Assembly (NCBI GenBank): GCA_023251195.1 | Contig: JAHEZG010000287.1 | Coordinates: 1-5,032 of the forward strand | Source: Chitinophagaceae bacterium | GTDB taxonomy: Bacteria > Bacteroidota > Bacteroidia > Chitinophagales > UBA10324 | Length of the DNA stretch: 5,032 nt | Direction of reading: 5' to 3' | Shown here: piece after piece, positions 1-5,032 of the stretch | Layout of the letters: the number at the start of each line of letters is the position of its first letter | Numbering within the stretch: position 1 is the stretch's first letter | Position numbers and translations under genes: made by a program | The notes under the pieces: model-generated | What the model saw: the letters and a program-made list of their open reading frames with translations, nothing else | The model's database searches: none | What the model was told of the DNA's origin: nothing

Positions 1-813
1 TGGTTTTGCCATTTGTACAGGCTCGGTAATGAACGGATACGATTCACTCACACCTACTAAACTAAAACTTAAATCGGGATGTGTGGTTGAATGAAAAACA
101 TACAAACCTGTTTTTGATAAATGGAATGTTTCATTCGATGTAAAAACAAAAACCGTATCAACCCGCTCCGGAAATTTTATTGGAACAGGATTAAAAAAAG
201 TGGGCGTGGCTAATTGAAACTGATAATTGTAATACCACACGCGAAAAGTATCGGCACCGAATGAATTGTGAACTTGAAAATTCTGCTTTTGGTTGGCGTA
301 TGGAAGTATGTATTTCTCATTGGTATTTGCACGAACAGGAAAAATAAATCCGGAAGAATTTGATTTCTTATTTACTTCAAAAAATGCTTCGTAATGTTTC
401 AGAGAAGAATTTTCGTTCACATACAAGTACATAAACGAAGTGTTGTTCATTTTAAAATGAAACGGAATTTCGAGATGATAATATCCTGATTTTGTTGAAC
501 TGTTGATTTGTGTTTTTAAACTATCGAAAGCTGAAAGGCTGCTCATAGTCTGGAACAACAAAAATTTAATTGAAAAATGAACAGTGTCGTACAGAAATCC
601 ATTTTGTGTAATTGGAATTTCCAAAACAAGAATGGACGAATCGTTATTGGAATGAATGATGGATGAATGAAGATATAAAAACGACTGAACCGGTTTGTAA
701 CCATCGGCATAATTCACATGCCCCAAATCCTGCAGTGGCTTGCACGAAAACAAACCTGTGGTTATTAAAAGAAAAAACAAAACGGATGTGCTGTAAAAAA
801 CTTTCGCCCTCAT
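1..813 (-). CDS. GWxTD-type lipoprotein, N-terminal part (partial, runs off left edge)
   Basis: The frame is open for 271 codons from the ATG at 811-813 to the window edge, with no stop. Residues 1-23 form a lipoprotein signal peptide: basic start MRAK, a hydrophobic stretch, then lipobox LFSC with the acylated cysteine at residue 24. The mature part is beta-rich. It contains VWYYNYQF (192-199), LSKTGLYVF (232-240) and YPFITEPV (259-266), which resemble the region preceding the GWxTD domain in Bacteroidota proteins of that name. The GWxTD motif itself would lie outside the window, so the family call rests on this N-terminal resemblance. The function of the family is not established; an envelope location is inferred from the lipobox. 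The gene begins 43 nt after the glycosyltransferase stop codon. No other start keeps the signal peptide's basic residues, yet this start codon is buried in a terminator-like hairpin. Three D-S/T-hydrophobic triplets (residues 76, 97, 219) match the Bacteroides O-glycosylation motif. Confidence 0.72.
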   Translation of the reverse strand, partial: MRAKVFYSTSVLFFLLITTGLFSCKPLQDLGHVNYADGYKPVQSFLYLHSSIIHSNNDSSILVLEIPITQNGFLYDTVHFSIKFLLFQTMSSLSAFDSLKTQINSSTKSGYYHLEIPFHFKMNNTSFMYLYVNENSSLKHYEAFFEVNKKSNSSGFIFPVRANTNEKYILPYANQKQNFQVHNSFGADTFRVWYYNYQFQLATPTFFNPVPIKFPERVDTVFVFTSNETFHLSKTGLYVFHSTTHPDLSFSLVGVSESYPFITEPVQMAKP

Positions 814-833
814 TGATTGAATGAAGGCGAAAG
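795..833 (-). terminator. Intrinsic-terminator-like hairpin overlapping the next gene's start codon
   Basis: Read on the minus strand, 833-821 (CTTTCGCCTTCAT) pairs with 813-801 (ATGAGGGCGAAAG) over 13 pairs with a single U-G wobble. The loop is 7 nt (820-814), and six T follow directly (800-795). This is the form of a Rho-independent terminator and lies 24 nt after the glycosyltransferase stop codon. The plus strand has no T tract after the hairpin, so it should act leftward only. The 3' arm includes the ATG of the GWxTD lipoprotein gene and encodes its MRAK residues. It may therefore end the upstream transcript, act as an attenuator, or hide the start codon from ribosomes. Confidence 0.65.
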
Positions 834-856
834 TAAAATAGTTTGGTGAGTGAAGG

Positions 857-1393
857 TTATTCTTCTCCGTTATCGTTTTCGTTTTTATAAAAATATTTAT
901 ACTCTTCAAACACAGGATCAATTTGTTTTTTCAGCTCATCCATTTTAAAGGTCTCGGCCATTTGCTGCAATTGCGCAATAACATAAACGGCTTCGTTAAT
1001 GTCGCGCTGGTAAAACCCAAAGTTTTCTTGCCCGCATGATTTATAATAACGAAGGTTTTTAAAATAAACCTGGAACAGCTTCTCTCCTATCACCTTGCCT
1101 TTATCGGGAGAACCTGCTTTGCAATAAGCCTGTGCAATCGGAAGCATGAGTAATGAATACGGAACATTTTTTTCGGGCAAAACTTTCTGGCAGTAGTCGA
1201 GCACCTCAATGGCTTTTGCGGTATCGCCCTCAGCTATTAACTGAGTAGAAAGCCGTGCAAAATTGCTGCGAAGGTTGCTTACCATTCTTAATATGTTTTC
1301 GTCGAGATACACATCGTATTTATCTACACCGCCCCATTGGAATTTGTGCATCACATTGTCGTACATAATATCAGTTCGCACTTCGCCGGGCAA
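857..1393 (-). CDS. C-terminal part of the DUF2723/GT117 glycosyltransferase (separated by a frameshift)
   Basis: This is the rear 178 codons of the gene at 1351-3903, read one frame over. It is probably not an independent gene: its only possible start is a TTG at 1391-1393, it overlaps the front part by 43 nt, and its first residues (PGEVRTDIMYDN) continue the conserved DUF2723 sequence that the front part loses. It holds the family's conserved IMYDNVMHKFQWGG stretch and DVYLDEN. A helical TPR-like region follows (about residues 43-110 here), with pairs such as ARLSTQLIAEGDTAKAIEVL and LLMLPIAQAYCKAGSPDKG. The charged end finishes in NDNGEE at the TAA (857-859). This part has no membrane segment and would be the soluble tail of the enzyme. 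In the repaired 1015-residue protein it is residues 838-1015. If the frameshift is real and uncorrected, this part is not translated with the enzyme and the gene is broken. Confidence 0.85.
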   Translation of the reverse strand: MPGEVRTDIMYDNVMHKFQWGGVDKYDVYLDENILRMVSNLRSNFARLSTQLIAEGDTAKAIEVLDYCQKVLPEKNVPYSLLMLPIAQAYCKAGSPDKGKVIGEKLFQVYFKNLRYYKSCGQENFGFYQRDINEAVYVIAQLQQMAETFKMDELKKQIDPVFEEYKYFYKNENDNGEE

Positions 1394-3903
1394 CCATCGT
1401 TGCTTGTTTTTTTAACCGGCACTAAGCGGTATATTAAACCATACTGCTGCATGTAATCAGATAGGCCAAGGTAATTATCGCTGCTTGATGAAATGGCAAA
1501 GCACACAGGCCGGGTCCAGTTGGTTGATTGAATAATATCGAGCACCATTAAATCAGGTTTCATTAACGATGATTTATTCAACTTCCACATAATGCGATCA
1601 GGAATGCGGGCCGAATCTTTTGCCTGCACAATGCCATTTGTTAAAACATAATTTTTATCAACCGGAATGTACAAATTTTTTGTAGGAATGTAATTATCCA
1701 GCTCGTTGTAAATCATGGTTTTCTTTTTTGCATCGGTGCTAACCATAAACTGCACTACATCTTTGGCATTAAAAAATTCGGTTTGATTAATGGCCGGGTT
1801 TTGCGAGAAGCGGGTAATATCGTGATTGGAACCACGCACTGCTTCTGACGGAATGCTTAACGGAATGGCATCGCTTTCATTCACCTTGCGTCTTAAATTT
1901 TCAATGTACCAATCAACTCCCAGTAAACTTAAATTAACAATCCGAATATCAGGACGGCAGCCTTCCACTTCCTGCGCATACCACAGCGGGTAAGTATCGT
2001 TATCGCCCTGTGTAAATAGTATGGCATTCTTGGGGCAGCTTTCTAAATAATTAATTCCGAAATCGCGTGCGGTGTAGCGATGACTGCGGTTGTGATCATC
2101 CCAACCTTGAGCACCCATTAATGCAGGAGCAGTGGCACAAATTATAATTCCGCCAAGCGCCGCCATTTGTGCATTCACTTTTGGTTTCAGCCATTCATAA
2201 ATTGCCATCACTCCAATTCCAATCCAAAAACAATAGGCATAAAACGAACCCGCATAAGCATAATCACGCTCGCGGGGTTGCAGTGGTGTTTGATTCAGGT
2301 ACAACACAATGGCTAAACCGGTGAAGAAGAAAAGCAACATCACCACGCCCGCATCGTGCTTGTCTTTTTTGAAATGATAAATCATTCCAATCAATCCAAT
2401 GATTAATGGAATGAGAAAAAATTTATTCTTCGCTTTATTGTTTGCTAAATAATCAGGCAGGTTTTCCTGCGGGCCTAAAAAGGCACTATCAATAAATGAA
2501 ATACCAGTGAGCCAGTTGCCATGTTGCTTATCGTTTGTTAAACCCTGAATATCGTTTTGGCGACCGGCAAAGTTCCACAAGAAATATCGCCAGTACATGT
2601 AGTTTACCTGGTATGATAAAAAGAAACCAATGTTCTGCGCAAAGTTTGGCTTTTCATCTTTTCCCATATTCAACCACTCGCGATAAAAACGCACATGCGC
2701 CGGATCATCATTATCAAAAATCCGCGGGAACAACATTTTATCTTCAGCAGCATACTTCACAATTGGCTTGCGGCCTAACTCTTCGTATTTTTTTTCGCCT
2801 TTGAAATATTTCATTTCGCCATTGTCCCAGTCAATATCATTTGGACGGGCAGTAAAATTTTGACCGTATAAAAGCGGACGATCGCCATATTGTTCACGAT
2901 TGAGATAAGAAACCAGATTCACAAAATTGGAAGGGTTGCTCATGTTAATGGTCGGGTTGGCATTGGCACGAATCAAAACCATAGAGTACGATGAATAACC
3001 GATGATAATTACAATCACAGTCATAATGGAAGTATGCAACCAGGGCATTGCTTTTTGAACTGAATACCTGTATGCAAAAAATAATGCGGCTGCAATAATC
3101 ATAAACCAAACAATGATTCCGGTATTGAACGGAAGCCCCAATGAATTCACAAAGAAGATATCGAAACTTGCACCGATGTTTGGAATACTTGGAATAATTC
3201 CGAACTGAATGAATGCAAGAATTCCGCAGGCTATTAAAAAGGTTTTAAAAATTCCAAAGGTTGAAACGGTTTTTGCTTTTCGGAAATAAACCACAAACAC
3301 CAAAGCCGGAATAGTTAACAAATTGAGTAAGTGAACACCAATTGATAGCCCCATCATGTAACCAATAAAAACAATCCAACGATCAGCATACTTTTCGTCG
3401 GCCACATGATCCCATTTAAAAATGGCCCAGGTAACCAGCGAAGTAAAAAATGCCGACGAGGCATATACCTCACCTTCCACAGCAGAAAACCAGTTTGAAT
3501 CGGTGAAGGTGCAAGCCATGGCGCCAACAAACCCTGCACCTATAACTGCAATTATCTGATCCATGCTCATGTCAGCTTCCTTCTTAGTTGTCATTTTTCT
3601 TGCCATTGCTGTAATGGTCCAGAACAAGAACAACGATGTAAAGCCACCCATCAAGTTGTTCATAATGTTTACACTCAAGGCCACATGATCAGTACCATCA
3701 GCAAACAGTGTAAACAGGCGGGCAAGCATTAAAAAGAAAGGCGCTCCGGGTGAGTGTGCCACTTGTAATTTCAATGCGCATCCAATAAACTCGCCGCAAT
3801 CCCAGAAACTTCCGGTGGGTTCGCAGGTTAAAAAATAAACAAGAAAGGAAAGTATAAACACCATCCATCCGACAGCGTTGTTAATCTTATTGTATGAAGT
3901 CAT
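1351..3903 (-). CDS. DUF2723 / GT117 membrane glycosyltransferase (protein O-mannosyltransferase-like), front part
   Basis: The protein is a large inner-membrane enzyme of the DUF2723 family, a GT-C fold group classed as GT117 and related to human TMEM260, a protein O-mannosyltransferase. The bacterial donor and acceptor are not known from sequence. The N-terminus has one membrane segment (about 12-27), then the loop SFWDCGEFIGCALKLQVAHS with acidic residues D35 and E38 and H50. This matches the GDSGEL...AHPPG region of TMEM260 and is the likely catalytic loop. Further membrane segments are near 84-100, 117-133, 148-163, 175-206, 219-238, 262-279, 291-311, 496-510, 518-536, 553-570 and 582-598. 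Family signatures include QPRERDYAYAGSF (542-554), TQGDNDTYPLWYAQEVEG (631-648) and NLSLLGVDWYI (657-667). Residues 833-850 are an out-of-frame tail ending at a chance stop, so 850 residues falls short of the roughly 1000 usual for the family. The ATG at 3903 sits about 24 nt downstream of a promoter -7 box. Confidence 0.92.
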   Translation of the reverse strand: MTSYNKINNAVGWMVFILSFLVYFLTCEPTGSFWDCGEFIGCALKLQVAHSPGAPFFLMLARLFTLFADGTDHVALSVNIMNNLMGGFTSLFLFWTITAMARKMTTKKEADMSMDQIIAVIGAGFVGAMACTFTDSNWFSAVEGEVYASSAFFTSLVTWAIFKWDHVADEKYADRWIVFIGYMMGLSIGVHLLNLLTIPALVFVVYFRKAKTVSTFGIFKTFLIACGILAFIQFGIIPSIPNIGASFDIFFVNSLGLPFNTGIIVWFMIIAAALFFAYRYSVQKAMPWLHTSIMTVIVIIIGYSSYSMVLIRANANPTINMSNPSNFVNLVSYLNREQYGDRPLLYGQNFTARPNDIDWDNGEMKYFKGEKKYEELGRKPIVKYAAEDKMLFPRIFDNDDPAHVRFYREWLNMGKDEKPNFAQNIGFFLSYQVNYMYWRYFLWNFAGRQNDIQGLTNDKQHGNWLTGISFIDSAFLGPQENLPDYLANNKAKNKFFLIPLIIGLIGMIYHFKKDKHDAGVVMLLFFFTGLAIVLYLNQTPLQPRERDYAYAGSFYAYCFWIGIGVMAIYEWLKPKVNAQMAALGGIIICATAPALMGAQGWDDHNRSHRYTARDFGINYLESCPKNAILFTQGDNDTYPLWYAQEVEGCRPDIRIVNLSLLGVDWYIENLRRKVNESDAIPLSIPSEAVRGSNHDITRFSQNPAINQTEFFNAKDVVQFMVSTDAKKKTMIYNELDNYIPTKNLYIPVDKNYVLTNGIVQAKDSARIPDRIMWKLNKSSLMKPDLMVLDIIQSTNWTRPVCFAISSSSDNYLGLSDYMQQYGLIYRLVPVKKTSNDGCPAKCELILCTTM
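1407..1413 (-). other. Frameshift site: seven-A run joining the two parts of the glycosyltransferase
   Basis: On the coding strand the sequence reads GTT AAA AAA ACA AGC in the front frame. The rear frame has a TAA stop at 1414-1412, overlapping the first A's, and the front frame stops at 1351-1353. The switch must therefore happen between these points, and the A7 run lies exactly at the first allowed position. One extra A, or a slip back by one base on the lysine codon, gives VPVKK-NKQRW-LPGEVRTDIMYDN and a single 1015-residue protein. A homopolymer indel from sequencing is the simplest cause. A real mutation or transcriptional slippage on the A run is possible. It is not a classical X XXY YYZ ribosomal slip site, because the base before AAA AAA is T. 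Confidence 0.8.
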
Positions 3904-3926
3904 AATGGCTTATTTGAAAAAGCGAA

Positions 3927-3958
3927 CAAACCTAATCGAAACAAGCATATTTCTCAAA
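3927..3958 (-). promoter_or_regulatory. Bacteroidota-type promoter for the glycosyltransferase gene
   Basis: On the minus strand, TTTG (3958-3955) is followed after 20 nt by TAGGTTTG (3934-3927). This fits the Bacteroidota housekeeping pattern of a TTTG -33 box and a TAnnTTTG -7 box, with no mismatch at any defined position and a normal spacer. The start codon is at 3903, giving a short leader of roughly 15-20 nt. There is no purine-rich Shine-Dalgarno site; the leader (CGCTTTTTCAAATAAGCC) is AT-rich, as is common in this phylum. The promoter lies in the 89-nt gap after the CAP gene, so the glycosyltransferase need not depend on CAP transcription. No convincing terminator is visible in that gap. 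Confidence 0.7.
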
Positions 3959-3992
3959 ACGATTTAAGGCAATTTTTCAGTTGCTGTGTTGA

Positions 3993-4568
3993 TTATGATT
4001 TGCTGTTGCGCTTGCCGCCAAAATCCTGTGTGGCATACACCCGATAAAAGTTATTTACTTTTTTGATACCGACTCCGCAACCCAGTTCTTTATATACAGT
4101 ACTGAGTACATGCACCCTGTGCCCTTCTGAATTCATCCAGAGATCTACAATATCAGTGGCTACTTCAAGATAGGAATAGCTGTTATCAAATTCAGCATAG
4201 GCAATGTTTTCACCGCAGCCATTAAAGCTGCCTCCGAAAAAATTCATGCGCTGGTAAAATGCTTTCATGTTTTTTTCATACGCATTTACATGACTGAAGA
4301 AATTATATTTCACCATTGAGTTGGAATGATAGGTTGCTGCCTTATTCAAATCCAATGCATAACTGTAAAGCGGAAGTTTGAATTTCACCCGTTGCGCATT
4401 GGTGCATTGAAATACTGCCGCTTCTAAAAGAGTGATATTCGGATTACTCCAGTCAATTTTTTTATTGACTTCTGAAAGCTGGTAAAAACTTTTGTAATCA
4501 ATCTGGTAGTAAGTGGTTGGCTCAACCACACTGAAAAAAGAGGCGAAGAAGCTGATGAAGGCGAGCAT
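3993..4568 (-). CDS. CAP/SCP-domain secreted protein
   Basis: This is a 191-residue protein of the CAP superfamily (cysteine-rich secretory, antigen 5, PR-1). Bacterial members are extracytoplasmic and mostly of unknown activity. A hydrophobic N-terminus (1-14) looks like a signal peptide or membrane anchor, though it lacks the usual basic residue. The CAP domain covers about 48-184. Helix one ends in NAQR (57-60), then LPLYSYALDLNKAATYHSNS with H81, FFSH (90-93), GENIAYAE (119-126), WMNSEGHR (144-151), LGCGVG (162-167) and YATQDFG (178-184). H81, E120, E148 and H150 are candidates for the CAP cavity residues. There are three cysteines (55, 118, 164); 118 and 164 lie in the conserved core. 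The ATG at 4568 is the only ATG, GTG or TTG between the in-frame upstream stop and the hydrophobic segment. The gene reads in the same direction as the glycosyltransferase. No consensus promoter was found upstream. Confidence 0.88.
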   Translation of the reverse strand: MLAFISFFASFFSVVEPTTYYQIDYKSFYQLSEVNKKIDWSNPNITLLEAAVFQCTNAQRVKFKLPLYSYALDLNKAATYHSNSMVKYNFFSHVNAYEKNMKAFYQRMNFFGGSFNGCGENIAYAEFDNSYSYLEVATDIVDLWMNSEGHRVHVLSTVYKELGCGVGIKKVNNFYRVYATQDFGGKRNSKS

Positions 4569-4632
4569 GATTGTGAAGTTTAAACAGTAACGATTATTGG
4601 TGTTTAATTATTGCATGCTCAGTTGTCTGAAT

Positions 4633-4668
4633 TATGATTCTTTTGATTTTTGTGATTGATGTGATTTT
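4633..4668. repeat. Degenerate 9-bp tandem array, four units
   Basis: GATT recurs at 4636, 4645, 4654 and 4663, exactly nine bases apart. The units are TATGATTCT, TTTGATTTT, TGTGATTGA and TGTGATTTT (consensus TnTGATTnT). The array is preceded by TTGTCTGAAT. T-rich TGATT arrays next to a TCTGAA word occur in intergenic DNA of many Bacteroidota, to my recollection; I could not check this. It lies 18 bp from the inverted repeat and may belong to the same element. No coding role is apparent. Confidence 0.6.
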
Positions 4669-4685
4669 GTACACCAAATTGAACT

Positions 4686-4797
4686 CAGCTTGTTCGCATA
4701 ATCCTTGCAGACAGACGAGTTCTTGCTAATGCTCCGACTTTAAGTTGTATTATTTTATTGCATCTCGGCTGTCTACATGGGTTCTGCGAATTAGCCG
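4686..4797. repeat. Long imperfect inverted repeat (34-bp arms, 44-bp centre)
   Basis: The left arm 4686-4719 and the reverse complement of the right arm 4764-4797 agree at 26 of 34 positions. The best blocks are TTCGCA, AGACAG and CGAG. The 44-bp centre (4720-4763) is AT-rich. The arms are more GC-rich than the surrounding sequence. As RNA or single-stranded DNA it could fold into a long interrupted hairpin. It is not a normal terminator: the loop is long, no T tract follows, and the flanking genes diverge from it. It could be a REP-like or miniature mobile element, or two copies of a short dispersed repeat in opposite orientation. Confidence 0.65.
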
Positions 4798-4938
4798 ATA
4801 GGAACTGAATTTGTTGAAAGTTGAAAGTGAATTTTAATTGTGGAGAAATAAACAGGTGATAAAAAACAACTGCATTGTTGTTTCGTTAAATTTATCTCAT
4901 ACTGTTACGGTTAGTATTATGATGAAATCAAACAGATA

Positions 4939-5032
4939 ATGCATCTTTCGAATAAAAATAATCTGCATTCAAACTCATACACAGTAAGTGTTTTAGGTGA
5001 GGTGGTTTATTATCCGTTCGGGATGCTAATGC
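4939..5032 (+). CDS. RHS-repeat core segment (partial, runs off right edge)
   Basis: The frame is open from just after a TAG at 4912-4914 to the window end. From the ATG at 4939 it encodes 31 complete codons ending VVYYPFGMLM. YYPFGMLM, usually followed by PGR, is a hallmark of the RHS-associated core in Bacteroidota RHS/YD-repeat proteins, large surface or secreted proteins that often carry variable toxin ends. What is visible is only the entry into the core. The many YD repeats that normally precede it are absent, because the frame is closed at 4912 and the other two frames just upstream show no RHS sequence. The segment is therefore an orphan tip, a displaced C-terminal cassette, or a remnant of a broken gene. 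The start at 4939 is simply the first ATG in frame and is uncertain; 4915 is the earliest possible point. Confidence 0.55.
   Translation, partial: MHLSNKNNLHSNSYTVSVLGEVVYYPFGMLM

Larger units (their letters stand above)
4569..4938. other. Divergent intergenic region without a recognisable gene
   Basis: This 370-bp stretch separates the leftward CAP gene from the rightward RHS segment. No frame carries a convincing protein; the longest open stretches are a few tens of codons and show no known motif. It holds the 9-bp periodic array and the large inverted repeat listed separately. Smaller items are a GTTGAAA tandem pair (4813-4826) and an AT-rich hairpin with 7-bp arms (4864-4870 and 4877-4883). 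A weak rightward promoter candidate is also present: TTTG at 4810-4813, 21 nt, then TAATTGTG at 4835-4842, one mismatch from consensus. No tRNA or other known RNA was recognised. Confidence 0.6.

Noticed and set aside
1407..1420. Classical programmed -1 ribosomal frameshift signal
   Set aside because: The zero-frame heptamer is T AAA AAA rather than X XXY YYZ, and I saw no clear downstream stem or pseudoknot. A homopolymer indel is simpler, though slippage on the A run is not excluded.
2535..2804. Plus-strand open frame of 89 codons
   Set aside because: It lies antisense and wholly inside the conserved DUF2723 gene, with no recognisable motif or start context; a shadow frame.
3354..3539. Minus-strand open frame of 61 codons
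   Set aside because: It is inside the glycosyltransferase gene in another frame of the same strand, overlapping conserved coding sequence; a shadow.
3959..3992. Terminator after the CAP gene
   Set aside because: Only a 4-bp GCAA/TTGC pairing with an A-rich loop is visible; not enough for a terminator call.
4810..4842. Possible rightward promoter TTTG-N21-TAATTGTG for the RHS segment
   Set aside because: The -7 box has a mismatch, the region is AT-rich, and several similar near-matches occur nearby. It is too weak to list as a feature.
4864..4883. Hairpin AAACAAC / GTTGTTT followed by T's on the minus strand, a possible terminator
   Set aside because: The stem is short and AT-rich and no leftward gene is seen immediately upstream of it in the window.
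4724..5032. Nine-base direct repeat TGCTAATGC at 4724-4732 and 5024-5032
   Set aside because: A single 9-mer match in a few hundred bases is not surprising, and the flanks do not align. The second copy is explained by RHS coding sequence.

Overview
The window looks like chromosomal DNA of a Bacteroidota (Bacteroidetes) bacterium. It is AT-rich and has a family 117-type (DUF2723) membrane glycosyltransferase of the form common in that phylum. It also has a GWxTD-family lipoprotein with a short LxxC-type lipobox, a promoter matching the Bacteroidota TTTG / TAnnTTTG pattern, no obvious Shine-Dalgarno sites, and the start of an RHS core with the YYPFGMLM motif frequent in Bacteroidota RHS proteins. 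The exact organism cannot be named from this sequence.

Layout, left to right. Positions 1-813 (minus strand) hold the N-terminal 271 codons of a GWxTD-type lipoprotein that runs off the left edge. Positions 795-833 hold a terminator-like hairpin whose 3' arm contains that gene's start codon. Positions 857-3903 (minus strand) hold one DUF2723/GT117 glycosyltransferase gene. As sequenced, it is split by a one-base frameshift at a run of seven A (1407-1413) into an 850-codon front part (1351-3903) and a 178-codon rear part (857-1393). Restoring the frame gives one protein of 1015 residues. A good Bacteroidota promoter (3927-3958) lies just upstream. Positions 3993-4568 (minus strand) hold a CAP/SCP-domain secreted protein. 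Positions 4569-4938 are a divergent intergenic region with a 9-bp periodic repeat array (4633-4668) and a 34-bp imperfect inverted repeat (4686-4797), which together look like a dispersed-repeat element. The right edge (4939-5032, plus strand) encodes an RHS-type YYPFGMLM segment that continues out of the window.

How the genes work together. CAP, glycosyltransferase and GWxTD genes all read leftward and could be partly co-transcribed, although the glycosyltransferase has its own promoter. The glycosyltransferase probably acts in the inner membrane on exported proteins. The GWxTD lipoprotein and the CAP protein are both predicted to be exported, so they could share that compartment, but no functional link is demonstrated. 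The most notable points are the frameshift at a homopolymer, the terminator/start-codon overlap, and the palindromic repeat element beside an RHS fragment. I did not find evidence for a wholly new multi-gene system.
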